Positions 31,740 through 39,778 of a DNA stretch of 42,576 nucleotides are shown here, piece by piece. How positions within the stretch are numbered: position 1 is the first letter of the stretch; each line of letters opens with the position of its first letter. Source of the stretch: Eggerthella sinensis. GTDB taxonomy: Bacteria; Actinomycetota; Coriobacteriia; Coriobacteriales; Eggerthellaceae. Location: the NCBI RefSeq assembly GCF_003339815.1, contig NZ_PPTT01000034.1, forward strand, positions 1 through 42,576, in the 5' to 3' direction. The notes under the pieces are model-generated. The model was not told the DNA's origin. It searched no databases and was given only the letters and a program-made list of their open reading frames with translations. Position numbers and translations under genes: made by a program.

Positions 31740-32174
31740 ATGCAGGTCATCACCTCAACGACGCTGACCGTGCTCCACGACGGCCAATTTTGGGTCGGCA
31801 TCTTCGAGCACGCTGACGAGGGACGCTACGGTGCGTGCCGCGTCGTGTTCGGCGCCACCGAGCCCACCGACACCGAGCTGCTGGCGTTCGTCTGCGCGCG
31901 CTGGACGCAGCTGCCGTTCAGCCTCGCCGCCGATCCGGCGCAGGGCCCGGATGCCGCGCTGTCCCATGCGAACCCGAAGCGCCGCCAACGCGAGGCGCGC
32001 AAGCTCGTCGAGCGCGCGGGCGTGGGCACGAAGGCGCAGCAGGCCATGAGCGCCAGCTACGAGCAGCACAAGGAGGAGCGCAAGGACGACGCGCGCGAGC
32101 GCCGACGGGCCGAAGCCGAGCGCCAATTCGCCCTCAAGCAGCAAAAGCGCAAAGAAAAGCACCGCGGCCGCTAG
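31740..32174 (+). CDS. yjdF: YjdF-family protein (DUF2992)
   Basis: A 144-residue protein matching YjdF. The N-terminal half, LTVLHDGQFWVGIFEHADEG followed by CRVVFGATEPTDTELLAF, is the family core. The C-terminal 60 or so residues are strongly charged (KDDARERRRAEAERQ, then KQQKRKEKHRGR) and probably form a basic helix. The biochemical role is unknown; in other bacteria the gene is under riboswitch control by azaaromatic compounds, which suggests handling of such toxins or cofactor-like molecules. ATG 31740 is preceded by AAGGAGGTCCAATC, an ideal ribosome binding site. Confidence 0.87.
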   Translation: MQVITSTTLTVLHDGQFWVGIFEHADEGRYGACRVVFGATEPTDTELLAFVCARWTQLPFSLAADPAQGPDAALSHANPKRRQREARKLVERAGVGTKAQQAMSASYEQHKEERKDDARERRRAEAERQFALKQQKRKEKHRGR

Positions 32175-32283
32175 GGGGAAGGGCCCCGAGCGCAAGGGCA
32201 TTTGGGACGGCCGTCGCACGCGCTGAGCCGCCGCTTGCCGACGTGGTGGCGATGGCGTGTGCGTTGGCGGTCAGTTTGGTGTC

Positions 32284-32307
32284 GTTACCCTATTTACCAG
32301 GGAAAAC
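32284..32307. promoter_or_regulatory. Possible operator before the second MerR gene
   Basis: GTTACCCT (32284-32291) and AGGGAAAAC (32299-32307) form an imperfect dyad about 65 bases before the MerR start. A TATGCT (32323-32328) nearby may be the -10. Evidence is modest. Confidence 0.3.
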
Positions 32308-32372
32308 AGTGGTTCGGGGCGGTATGCTGTCAGCAATCGTCCCGCAGGGGACACGGCAAGAAGGAGGATGAC

Positions 32373-33209
32373 ATGCAGCCACCCTCATCGCTGCTGCTCT
32401 CCACGGGAGAGTTCGCCCGGATGTGCAACGTCAGCAAGGAGCTGCTCATCCATTACGATAAGGTGGGCCTGTTGAAGCCGAAGGAAATCGGCAAGAACGG
32501 CTACCGCTACTACTCGCTCAAGCAGCTGTACCTCATGGACGCCATCCGGTTCTTCCTCGACACGGGCATGTCCATGAAAGAGGTGAAAGCCTACCTCGAC
32601 AACCGCACCACCGACCTCTTTCTCGAAACGACGCAGGCGGGCATCGAGAAGATGAAGAAGCAGCGCGACGTGCTCGACGCGCGCATCGGCATGATCGAGA
32701 AGATGCGCTACATCACGCAGCGCGCGCTGCTCTTCCCGAAGGACAAGCCGCGCCTGTCGTTTTGGGACGAGACGTGGCTCATCACCACCGACGTGAAGCT
32801 CGAGCGCACGCAGCAGTCGTTCGCGCAGGCTGTGAGCGAGCACGCCGAATTCTGCAAGTCGTCGGCCGGCGTGACGAAGTTCCCCTTCGGGCGCGCGGTG
32901 TACTTCCCCGACCTCGCCGATCCCGAAGACTTCTACTACACGAAGCTCATCACGTGGATTTCCCCGCCCGAACATCCGATGCTGTTGGGCGACCGCCTCG
33001 TGTGCAAGCAGCGCGGCAACTACGCGGTGATCCTCCATCAGGGCGGCACGAGCACGGTTGCGCAGTCCTACGCCAAGCTGCTGCGCTATATCAAGCGCGA
33101 GGGCTTCGAAATCATGGGCCCCGTGTACGAGTTCGACATGAACTCGTACCTCATGTCCGACTCGGCGGACGACTACCTCCTGCACATCTCGGTGCTCGTG
33201 GACGTGTAA
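32373..33209 (+). CDS. MerR-family regulator with effector-binding C-terminus
   Basis: A 278-residue protein. The MerR DNA-binding part covers residues 8-75 (TGEFARMCNVSKELLIHYDK, GKNGYRYYSLKQLYLMDAI). A coiled-coil dimer helix (IEKMKKQRDVLDARIGMIEK) follows, then about 150 residues shaped like a GyrI/BltR-type small-molecule sensor, ending YLLHISVLVDV. Proteins of this build sense drugs or dyes. No efflux pump lies next to it; its target may be itself or a distant gene. ATG 32373 has AAGGAGGATGAC upstream. Transcription ends at the hairpin 33227-33257. Confidence 0.87.
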   Translation: MQPPSSLLLSTGEFARMCNVSKELLIHYDKVGLLKPKEIGKNGYRYYSLKQLYLMDAIRFFLDTGMSMKEVKAYLDNRTTDLFLETTQAGIEKMKKQRDVLDARIGMIEKMRYITQRALLFPKDKPRLSFWDETWLITTDVKLERTQQSFAQAVSEHAEFCKSSAGVTKFPFGRAVYFPDLADPEDFYYTKLITWISPPEHPMLLGDRLVCKQRGNYAVILHQGGTSTVAQSYAKLLRYIKREGFEIMGPVYEFDMNSYLMSDSADDYLLHISVLVDV

Positions 33210-33226
33210 GGAGCCGAAACGCGAAG

Positions 33227-33257
33227 CCGCCCGCGATCCGTAGGGAATCGCGGGCGG
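33227..33257. terminator. Terminator between the MerR gene and acetyl-CoA synthetase
   Basis: CCGCCCGCGAT (33227-33237) pairs perfectly with ATCGCGGGCGG (33247-33257) around 9 bases, followed by TTCGTTCG. It separates the convergent genes ending at 33209 and 33301. Confidence 0.8.
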
Positions 33258-33300
33258 TTCGTTCGTGCGACCGATGCGGGCGGTGCGGCATCCCAGCAGG

Positions 33301-35292
33301 CTAGGCGCTCAGGCGCTTCGTCTCCTGGATGAGCTCATGCACCACGGAGGGCTCCGAAAGCGTGGAGATGTCGCACAGATCCTCCGTCTCCTGCGCGGCG
33401 ATTTTTCGCAGGATGCGCCGCATGATCTTGCCGCTGCGCGTCTTCGGCAGCGCGTTGGTGAAGTGGATGATGTCGGGCGTGGCGATGGGCCCGATGTTCT
33501 CGCGCACGTGGGCGAGCAGGTACGCGCGCAGGTCGGCATCGATGACCGTGCCTTCCTTGACGGTGATGTAGGCGTAGATGCCCTCGCCCTTCACCGGATG
33601 CGGGCAGCCCACCACGGCCGCTTCCGCCACCTGCGGGTACGACACGAGCGCGCTTTCCACCTCGGCCGTGCCAATGCGATGCCCCGACACGTTCATCACG
33701 TCGTCGATGCGGCCCGTGATCCAGAAGTAGCCGTCTTCGTCGCGATACGCGCCGTCGCCCGTGAGGTAGTGGCCCGGGGTGGGGAAGTACACGTCCTTGT
33801 AGGCGGTCGGGTTGCCGTACACGCCCAGCATCATGCCCGGCCACGGTCGCGAAACCACGAGGCTGCCGCGCTCGCCGGCACCCGCTTCGGCACCGTCCGC
33901 GCCGATGACCTTCGGCTCGACGCCGAAGAACGGCAGCGCCGCCGACCCCGGCTTCATGTCCACGGCGCCGGGGATGGACGTGATCATCACGCAGCCTGTC
34001 TCCGTCTGCCACCACGTGTCAACGATGGGGCAGGTGCCGTGCCCAACCGTGGAGTAGTACCACATCCACGCCTTCGACGTGATGGGCTCGCCCACCGAGC
34101 CGAGCAGGCGCAGGCTGCTGATGTCGTGGTCGTTCACCCATCGGTCGCCGTCCTTCATCATGGCGCGCACCGCGGTCGGGGCCGTGTACAGGATGTTCAC
34201 GCCGAACTTCTCCACGATCTCCCAGAACCGGTCGGGTTTGGGGAAGTTGGGCACGCCCTCGAACATGAGCGACGTCGTGCCGTTCGACAGCGGGCCGTAC
34301 ACGAGGTACGAGTGCCCCGTGATCCAGCCGGCGTCGGCCGTGCACCAGAAGATGTCGTTCTCCTTGAGGTCGAAGACGTACTTCGACGTGAGGGTGGCGT
34401 ACAGCAGGTAGCCGCCCGTGCCGTGCAGGATGCCCTTCGGCTTCGCGGTGCTGCCGCTCGTGTAGAGGATGAACAGGGGGTCGTTCGCCTCCATGCGCTC
34501 GGGTTCGCACTGCGGCGCCTCGGAGGCCAGCACGTCGTCCCACCAGAAGTCGCGGCCGGCCTTCATGGCCGTGCGCTTCTCGATGCGGCGCACCACGACG
34601 CAGCTCGTGACCTCGGGGCACATGTCGAGCGCCTTGTCGCAGATTTCCTTGAGGCGCAGGATCTTGCCCGAGCGGTACCCGTAGTTGGAGGTGATGACCA
34701 CCGACGCGCCCGAGTCGACGATGCGGTCCTTGAGCGATTCGGCGCTCAGCCCGCTGAACACGACGCAATGGATGGCGCCGATGCGCGCGCACGCCAGCAT
34801 GCTGATGGCCAGCTGCGGCACCATGGGCATATAGAGCACCACGCGGTCGCCCTTCTTCACGCCGAGGTGGCGCAGCATGTTCGCGGCCTTGCACACCTCG
34901 CGGTGCAGGCGTTGATACGTGTAGATGTCCACCTCTTCGGTGGGCTCGCCCTGCCAGATGAGGGCGGCCTTGTTCCTGCGCGCGCCGCTGAGGTGGCGGT
35001 CGATGCAGTTGTACGACACGTTGAGCTCGGCACCGCGGAAGTAGCGGACGTAGGGTTCCTCAGCGTGGAAGTCGTACTCTTCAACGGCATCCCACGGCTT
35101 GAACCAGTCGAGGTGCTCGGCGGCCATGTCGGCCCAGAACGCCTCGGGCTCGTCGAGCGAGCGGCGGTACAGGTCGTCGTAGTCCTGTCGGCTCTTGATG
35201 AGGGCGTTGTAGCTGAACTCGGGCGACGGCTCGATGGTCGATTCGTTCTGGAGCATTTGTCTGATGAAGGCGTTGCGCGTGTTGCGGTTCAT
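33301..35292 (-). CDS. acsA: Acetyl-CoA synthetase
   Basis: A 663-residue AMP-forming synthetase (usual length about 650) that makes acetyl-CoA from acetate, ATP and CoA. Visible are the N-terminal ACAS block (YNALIKSRQDYDDLY, WFKPWD), the nucleotide loop YTSGSTAKPKG at residues 277-287, DTWWQTETG with the Trp that limits the pocket to acetate, the YLTGDGAYRDEDGYFWITGR hinge, and PKTRSGK with Lys622, the usual acetylation site. Two deviations: the loop has Ala283 where Gly is nearly universal, and HTTGGY reads HGTGGY. The start is ATG 35292 behind AGAAGGGAGTCTCCC; the frame continues upstream without homology. It is downstream of an unknown gene (35334) in the same direction, 41 bases away, probably cotranscribed. 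Confidence 0.93.
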   Translation of the reverse strand: MNRNTRNAFIRQMLQNESTIEPSPEFSYNALIKSRQDYDDLYRRSLDEPEAFWADMAAEHLDWFKPWDAVEEYDFHAEEPYVRYFRGAELNVSYNCIDRHLSGARRNKAALIWQGEPTEEVDIYTYQRLHREVCKAANMLRHLGVKKGDRVVLYMPMVPQLAISMLACARIGAIHCVVFSGLSAESLKDRIVDSGASVVITSNYGYRSGKILRLKEICDKALDMCPEVTSCVVVRRIEKRTAMKAGRDFWWDDVLASEAPQCEPERMEANDPLFILYTSGSTAKPKGILHGTGGYLLYATLTSKYVFDLKENDIFWCTADAGWITGHSYLVYGPLSNGTTSLMFEGVPNFPKPDRFWEIVEKFGVNILYTAPTAVRAMMKDGDRWVNDHDISSLRLLGSVGEPITSKAWMWYYSTVGHGTCPIVDTWWQTETGCVMITSIPGAVDMKPGSAALPFFGVEPKVIGADGAEAGAGERGSLVVSRPWPGMMLGVYGNPTAYKDVYFPTPGHYLTGDGAYRDEDGYFWITGRIDDVMNVSGHRIGTAEVESALVSYPQVAEAAVVGCPHPVKGEGIYAYITVKEGTVIDADLRAYLLAHVRENIGPIATPDIIHFTNALPKTRSGKIMRRILRKIAAQETEDLCDISTLSEPSVVHELIQETKRLSA

Positions 35293-35333
35293 GGGAGACT
35301 CCCTTCTGGGCGGGTGCGACGGGGCGAAGCGTG

Positions 35334-35945
35334 TTAGGCAACCAGGGGATACTGCTCGGGGCTGCAGGCGCTGATGTTCGATTCCAAATCGGGACGGCGG
35401 TGCATGAGGTGGGCGCGTGCGTCCTCGAGCAGCACGGTTTCGTGCATGCTCGTGCAATCGTAGAGCGCCTGGCACAGCGCGCCCACCGTGGTGACGTCGC
35501 CGTGCGCGGGCCAGTCGTAATCGCTCATGTCCATGAGCGCCACCGCGAAGGCGACGAGGTCCTTCTCGTCCAGGCAGGGGACGAGGCGTCGTGCGTCATG
35601 CGGGTCGAGGGGCGTGCGGTCGCACAGCTCGTCGATACGATGAAGGGCGTCTCGCCTGACGAACTGCGGGAAGGCGTTCGCCGCGTTCGTCTCGTTCGCC
35701 GCGATGGCAAGCAGCAGGTCGACGTCGTCGATGGTGGAGATGGCCACAATCTTGGCCACGCGGCTCACCTCGACGTTCGCGAGGAGCGCCAGCAGCTCGG
35801 GGGCGCGCAGCTCGCGCAAGGCGGTGCGCAGGGCGTCGCCGCGTTGCATGCCGATGGACACGGCCTTGCGCGCGCTGACGGCGTCGAGCAGCTCGTTCGA
35901 GGTCCAGAACTTCCGTACACTCATTTCCTTGTTCGTTGCTTTCAT
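35334..35945 (-). CDS. Unrecognised protein, probably cotranscribed with acetyl-CoA synthetase
   Basis: A 203-residue soluble protein without recognised family. It is largely helical, with leucine- and alanine-rich segments (ALRTALRELRAPELLALLANV, in parts; DLVAFAVALMDMSDYDW) that could be HEAT-like, and a Cys-containing tail. There is no signal peptide or membrane segment. ATG 35945 has a strong AGGAGG before it. It lies upstream of acsA with a 41-base gap and no terminator, so a role in acetate metabolism or in control of the synthetase is possible but unsupported. Confidence 0.6.
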   Translation of the reverse strand: MKATNKEMSVRKFWTSNELLDAVSARKAVSIGMQRGDALRTALRELRAPELLALLANVEVSRVAKIVAISTIDDVDLLLAIAANETNAANAFPQFVRRDALHRIDELCDRTPLDPHDARRLVPCLDEKDLVAFAVALMDMSDYDWPAHGDVTTVGALCQALYDCTSMHETVLLEDARAHLMHRRPDLESNISACSPEQYPLVA

Positions 35946-36019
35946 GACCGTCCTCCTGTTCGTAATGCCGGGAATTGCGGGGTCGGGAGTCAGGTGCTTC
36001 CGTGCGGTCATCATGGGGG

Positions 36020-36040
36020 CTGTAACAATTACAGGGTCAA
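36020..36040 (-). promoter_or_regulatory. Dyad and -35 before the unknown/acsA operon
   Basis: CTGTAA-CAA-TTACAG (36020-36034) is a perfect 6-bp inverted repeat. On the minus strand a TTGACC (36040-36035) directly abuts it, so a protein bound to the dyad would cover the promoter spacer. No good -10 is seen at 17 bases, which would fit an activator-dependent promoter. The start of the unknown gene lies 74 bases downstream. Confidence 0.4.
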
Positions 36041-36113
36041 TGAACGCACGGTAACGGTGCCCGCGATTGGCGGATTCTCGGCTGCGAACGGTCGGTTTTT
36101 CGCAGAAAGCAGG

Positions 36114-37019
36114 TTAGAACAAGGAGGTTTGCGTCCCTATCGGGCGCGCGGGCTTGTACGCGGCGATGATGTCGGGCATGCGCCACAGCAGGCCGTGCTG
36201 CTTGCAGAGGGCGCGGAACAGGGCGCGGTTCTCGTTCGCGCGCGGGCTGTTGCAAACGTAGCGCTCGCCGAAGGCCTCGCGGTAGCGCGCGGGCAGCGCA
36301 GGGTCGACGGCGGCGATGCGCTCGAGGAAGTGCGCGCGCTGCCGGTCGCGCATGGTGACGCCCGTCATATGGTAGACGAACCGCGCGCCGGCCGCCGCCG
36401 CGCCCTCCACGATGCCGCGCACGGTGGCGTCGTCGTCCGTCACGAACGGAAGCGTCGGCGTGAACAGCACGCCGCAGAACACGCCGGCGTCCGCGAGCTG
36501 CGCGAGCGCGGCGAAGCGCGCGCTCGGCAGCGGGGCGTGCGGCTCGATGAGCCGGGCCAGGTCGTCGTCGGGCGTGGTGATGGTGATCTTCGCGACGGCG
36601 CCGCCGCGCTTCCCGATGGCGCTCAGCAGCTCGGCGTCGCGCGTGATGAGCGTGCTCTTCGTGTCCACCGATACGCCGAACCCGAACTCGTCGATCAGCT
36701 CGAGCGCCCCGCGCGTCACCTCAAGCGCGCGCTCGTGCGGGTTGTACGTGTCGGACATGGCGCCGATGCCCACGATGCCGCGCGTGCGGCGGCTGCGCAG
36801 TTCGCGCCGCAGGATGGCGAGCGCGTCGAACTTCACGCTCACCTGGTCGAAGTTGTCGATGCAGTAGCACTCGCTGCGGCTGTCGCAGTAGATGCACCCG
36901 TGGCTGCAGCCGCGGTACAGGTTCATGTTGTAGTCGATGCCGAACCACTCATCGCCGCGATGGCGCACCTTCTGCAGGATGGACCGCGCGCGCACGGTGG
37001 GGCAGGGCGCCTCGCTCAT
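36114..37019 (-). CDS. Radical SAM protein (SPL/Rv2578c-like)
   Basis: A 301-residue radical SAM enzyme. The iron-sulfur cluster motif is RGCSHGCIYCDSR (Cys38, Cys42, Cys45: CxxxCxxC), preceded by FGIDYNMNLY as in the spore-photoproduct-lyase-like/Rv2578c group. Further conserved patches are IGAMSDTYNPHE, FGVSVDTKSTLITRD and TITTPDDDLA. The group has no firm function. The gene starts at ATG 37019, overlapping the stop of the GyrI-like gene by four bases, so the two are translationally coupled, and an XRE regulator heads the operon. Confidence 0.87.
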   Translation of the reverse strand: MSEAPCPTVRARSILQKVRHRGDEWFGIDYNMNLYRGCSHGCIYCDSRSECYCIDNFDQVSVKFDALAILRRELRSRRTRGIVGIGAMSDTYNPHERALEVTRGALELIDEFGFGVSVDTKSTLITRDAELLSAIGKRGGAVAKITITTPDDDLARLIEPHAPLPSARFAALAQLADAGVFCGVLFTPTLPFVTDDDATVRGIVEGAAAAGARFVYHMTGVTMRDRQRAHFLERIAAVDPALPARYREAFGERYVCNSPRANENRALFRALCKQHGLLWRMPDIIAAYKPARPIGTQTSLF

Positions 37020-37720
37020 GCGCGCTTCACGGGGTGGCGGATGACCGTCTTGAGGTTCTCCGGCTTGGAGCGCCGCGGGTCGCCCAGGTAGATTTCGTGG
37101 TGCAGGCGCACCGCGGGCACGCCGCCGTCGGCGTCGAGCAGGGCCAACAGCTCGTCGGCGCTCGCCGGGTTCGCGATGTCGTCGGCGTACTCCGACGCGG
37201 CGATGAACGCCTCCATCTGCGCGATGGTGGCGGGCTCGTCGTCGTAGGGGCCCTTGTGCATGATCTGCGCGCACGGCCCTTCGGCGAAACGTCCGAGGTG
37301 GGCGCGCGCCAGGTCGAGCTGCGGCTTCTTCGCCGCCACCTGCTCGGCGGCCCATGCGAACACCGCGGGCGTCACGAAGTCGGGCAGGCGGATCATCGAG
37401 ATCCAGGAAAACGCGTCCTTGTCGAGGATGCGCGTGCCGTCGAAGGCTTCGTCGGTGGTCCACCACAGCCCCTCGAGGGGCGGCACCGCGTAGTCGAAGT
37501 AGCCCTCCGGCTGCCACGAGCCCATCTTCGACATCTTGATGGTGAACGAGAAGGCGTACAGCAGGCCGAGCGCATCGCTGTACGAACCGTTCTCCTCGTT
37601 CGGGTTGCCCGTGCCGGCCACCATGACGAAGCTCATGGGCGGCACGTCGATGAAGGCGGGCTTGGTTTTCGGCAGGTAGAGGTCGGGGTAGGCCTTTTTG
37701 AAATCGAATGCGCCAGCCAT
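37016..37720 (-). CDS. GyrI-like small-molecule-binding protein
   Basis: A 234-residue stand-alone GyrI-like domain protein: it begins FDFKKAYPDLYLPKTKPAFI, has MVAGTGNPNE and WWTTDEAF stretches, and ends in EIYLGDPRRSKPENLKTVIRHP, the usual end of this subfamily. Such proteins bind or hydrolyse aromatic small molecules; no enzymatic residue can be assigned here. It lies 18 bases after the XRE/zinc-ribbon gene and overlaps the radical SAM gene, so it is the middle gene of a three-gene operon. Confidence 0.82.
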   Translation of the reverse strand: MAGAFDFKKAYPDLYLPKTKPAFIDVPPMSFVMVAGTGNPNEENGSYSDALGLLYAFSFTIKMSKMGSWQPEGYFDYAVPPLEGLWWTTDEAFDGTRILDKDAFSWISMIRLPDFVTPAVFAWAAEQVAAKKPQLDLARAHLGRFAEGPCAQIMHKGPYDDEPATIAQMEAFIAASEYADDIANPASADELLALLDADGGVPAVRLHHEIYLGDPRRSKPENLKTVIRHPVKRA

Positions 37721-37738
37721 GGGAGTCTCCTCGGTTTT

Positions 37739-38191
37739 CTAGTTTTTCCAGCGATCGAGGGTGGGCAGCAGCGCTTCCAGGTAGGCGCGCGCCTCGTCTT
37801 CGGTGAAGGGAGCGTCGGGACCCGTCATGTTCTGCACGCAGATGTCCACCATCTCGTCCATGGTGCATTCCCCCCGGTAGGCTCCGTTCGCATAGCACCA
37901 CGTGCAGTGGTGCTCGCTCGGCGTGCCGTCGGCTTCCGTGCCCCGCAGGCTCTCGTCCGACAGCGGCATGCCGCAGCTTTGGCACACGGCTTGCAGCGGC
38001 ATGTCGAGCAGCGCCTCCACGGGCACGTGGAAGGTGGTGGCGATGAGCTTGAGCACGTCGATGCCCGGCTGCGTGTCGCCGCATTCCCAGCGCGAGACGG
38101 CCTGTCTCGTGACGAACAGGCGCTCCGCCATCTCGGCCTGCGTGAGGCCGCTTCGTTCCCTGATCTCGATGAGCGTGTCCTTGATGGCCAT
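37739..38191 (-). CDS. XRE-family regulator fused to a zinc ribbon
   Basis: A 150-residue protein: an N-terminal Cro/C1-type helix-turn-helix (residues 5-60, RSGLTQAEMAERLFVTRQAV, then SRWECGDTQP) followed by a zinc-ribbon-like domain with Cys70, Cys73, Cys96 and Cys99 (CQSCGMPL, CTWC) and an acidic C-terminal helix. The second half resembles the small putative zinc-ribbon domain found alone or behind HTH domains. ATG 38191 has GAAAGGACGCCCCT upstream. It is the first gene of the XRE-GyrI-radical SAM operon and presumably its regulator; the zinc ribbon may sense metal or redox state. Confidence 0.85.
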   Translation of the reverse strand: MAIKDTLIEIRERSGLTQAEMAERLFVTRQAVSRWECGDTQPGIDVLKLIATTFHVPVEALLDMPLQAVCQSCGMPLSDESLRGTEADGTPSEHHCTWCYANGAYRGECTMDEMVDICVQNMTGPDAPFTEDEARAYLEALLPTLDRWKN

Positions 38192-38304
38192 AGGGGCGTC
38201 CTTTCCCGGGGTATCGATGCGTCCCTTCATGGAACCACGATGCGCGAGGCCCCGTCAAGCAACAGCCGGTTGCCTCGCGCATCGCGGGGTGGTGCCGCTC
38301 TCCG

Positions 38305-38772
38305 CTAGCGCAGCGCCACGAAGATGTCGATGTCGGCGCAGGACATGTCCTCGCCCGGCAGGTACGCCTCGAAATCGCCGGTGAACGCGCGCTTCGCCGT
38401 GAGCTCCTCGTCGGCCCACACGGCCTCCCACACGTCCTGCACGCTCTTCACGCAGTCGCCGCCGCGGATGGCGAACTTCGCGTAGCGCCCGGCCGGAATG
38501 GCCTGGGCCCGCATGCCCTCGGGCGCGGCGCCGTCGGTTTCGCAGCCGATGAGCATTTCGTAGCTCATCTCGTTCAGGTCGTAGTCGAAGTACAGGCCGA
38601 AGCAGCCGTACGGGGCAACCTGCACGTCGGGGATGGCGCGGTTCATGCCCTCCTCCATGAAGCGCTGCCACAGCTGGCCGATGGCCGAGCCTTCGTCGGG
38701 CGAGCCGTTCGACAGGCGGATGGTGGGGCCGACGACGGTGCGGGCGGGAAGTTCGACGATGTCGTAGTGCAT
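38305..38772 (-). CDS. GyrI/AraC effector-binding-domain protein
   Basis: A 155-residue stand-alone effector-binding domain: MHYDIVELPARTVVGPTIRL at the start, LWQRFMEEGM, GLYFDYDLNEMSYEMLIGCE, then IPAGRYAKFAIRGG and DIDIFVALR, the standard order of this fold. It probably binds a small molecule without DNA contact of its own. It lies 72 bases downstream of the WYL regulator gene in the same direction and is likely its partner or target. Confidence 0.82.
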   Translation of the reverse strand: MHYDIVELPARTVVGPTIRLSNGSPDEGSAIGQLWQRFMEEGMNRAIPDVQVAPYGCFGLYFDYDLNEMSYEMLIGCETDGAAPEGMRAQAIPAGRYAKFAIRGGDCVKSVQDVWEAVWADEELTAKRAFTGDFEAYLPGEDMSCADIDIFVALR

Positions 38773-38844
38773 GGTTCGTATCCTTTCGTTGGCGGTGCTG
38801 ACAAAAGACACGATACCGAACATAACCGGACAGGGCGTGTCCGG

Positions 38845-39768
38845 TTATGCGAGATTGTTTTCATCGTATCGCCGCGCGACGGCGGCGGCTTGGGTGCGCA
38901 GCCAGGTGCGGAGGTCGGGCGGCTCGAGCACTTCAAGCAGCGGGCCGAACGACAATAAGTAGTAGCGCGTGCGCTCGGTGATGGAGCAGTCGAGCACCAC
39001 GCGCCAGCTGCCGTCGGCCTCGCGGGCGATGGAGTCGGGGGCGAACTCCTCGCGCACGCGCGGTTCGGCCTCGGGCGCGAAGCGCATGACCAGGCGGTCG
39101 CTACCCTGCATATACCCGCCTTCGTCGAAGGCGGGCGGCACGCGTGCCTCGAACGTGTCGGGTAGCGCTTCGAGCGTTTCCCACATAATGCGGAACAGCT
39201 TGAACGTGCGCCAGTCCTGCCGCTCGCGGCACCAGGCGCGCAGGTACCACGACGATTCCTTGAACACGAGTTGCGCGGGTTCCACGATGCGCTCGGTGCG
39301 GCGCCCGGCGGCGTCGAGGTAGGCGAAGGCCAGGGGGTGGCGCCCGATGGTGGCGTTGCGGATGACGTTGAACGCCGCGCGGTACTGCGGCGGCGCGCCC
39401 CAAAACGAGAAGTCCATGTCGAGCCAGTCGACGTTCTCGCGTTGGAAGAGCCGCCCGAGGCGCGCGGCCGTCACGTCGCTCTCGTCGCCTGCCGCGCCGG
39501 TTTGGTTGAGCGCCGCGATGGCGGCCATGATGTCGCTCTGCTCGCGTTCGCTCAGCACCGAGCGGTCCAGCACGTACCCGGGCATGAGGTGCACGCCGCC
39601 GCCTTTGCCGCGCGTCATGTAGACGGGCACGCCGGCCGCCGACAGCGCGTCCACGTCGCGGCGCACCGTGCGCTCGGATACCTCGAGCTTCGCCGCCAGC
39701 TCGGAGGTGGTGGAGGTGCCGCGGTCCATGAGCAGGTAGACGATCTCGAACAGGCGTTGAGGCTGCAT
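38845..39768 (-). CDS. WYL-domain transcriptional regulator (YafY type)
   Basis: A 307-residue regulator. The N-terminal winged helix (residues 5-60, RLFEIVYLLMDRGTSTTSEL, SERTVRRDVDALSAAGVPVY) is followed by a WYL ligand domain around residues 135-210 with the name-giving WYL in ESSWYLRAWCRER, and a C-terminal extension (WCX) ending YLLSFGPLLEVLEPPDLRTWL. WYL proteins respond to small molecules or nucleic acids. It lies 10 bases after the acetyltransferase stop and upstream of the effector-binding protein, forming a three-gene operon. Confidence 0.88.
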   Translation of the reverse strand: MQPQRLFEIVYLLMDRGTSTTSELAAKLEVSERTVRRDVDALSAAGVPVYMTRGKGGGVHLMPGYVLDRSVLSEREQSDIMAAIAALNQTGAAGDESDVTAARLGRLFQRENVDWLDMDFSFWGAPPQYRAAFNVIRNATIGRHPLAFAYLDAAGRRTERIVEPAQLVFKESSWYLRAWCRERQDWRTFKLFRIMWETLEALPDTFEARVPPAFDEGGYMQGSDRLVMRFAPEAEPRVREEFAPDSIAREADGSWRVVLDCSITERTRYYLLSFGPLLEVLEPPDLRTWLRTQAAAVARRYDENNLA

Positions 39769-39778
39769 GGCGAATCCG

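Noticed and set aside
33265-35337. A 690-codon plus-strand open frame over the acetyl-CoA synthetase gene
   Set aside because: The minus strand clearly encodes Acs with all its motifs; the plus-strand frame is a codon-bias shadow without homology.
36082-36105. Terminator after the radical SAM gene (CTGCGAA / TTCGCAG)
   Set aside because: The stem is only 7 bp with a 10-base loop and no T-run in the minus-strand direction, too weak to list.
36114-38282. A 722-codon minus-strand frame through three genes, suggesting a fusion protein
   Set aside because: Homology begins only at 37019 (radical SAM). The upstream part overlaps the GyrI-like and XRE genes in another frame and lacks any motif.
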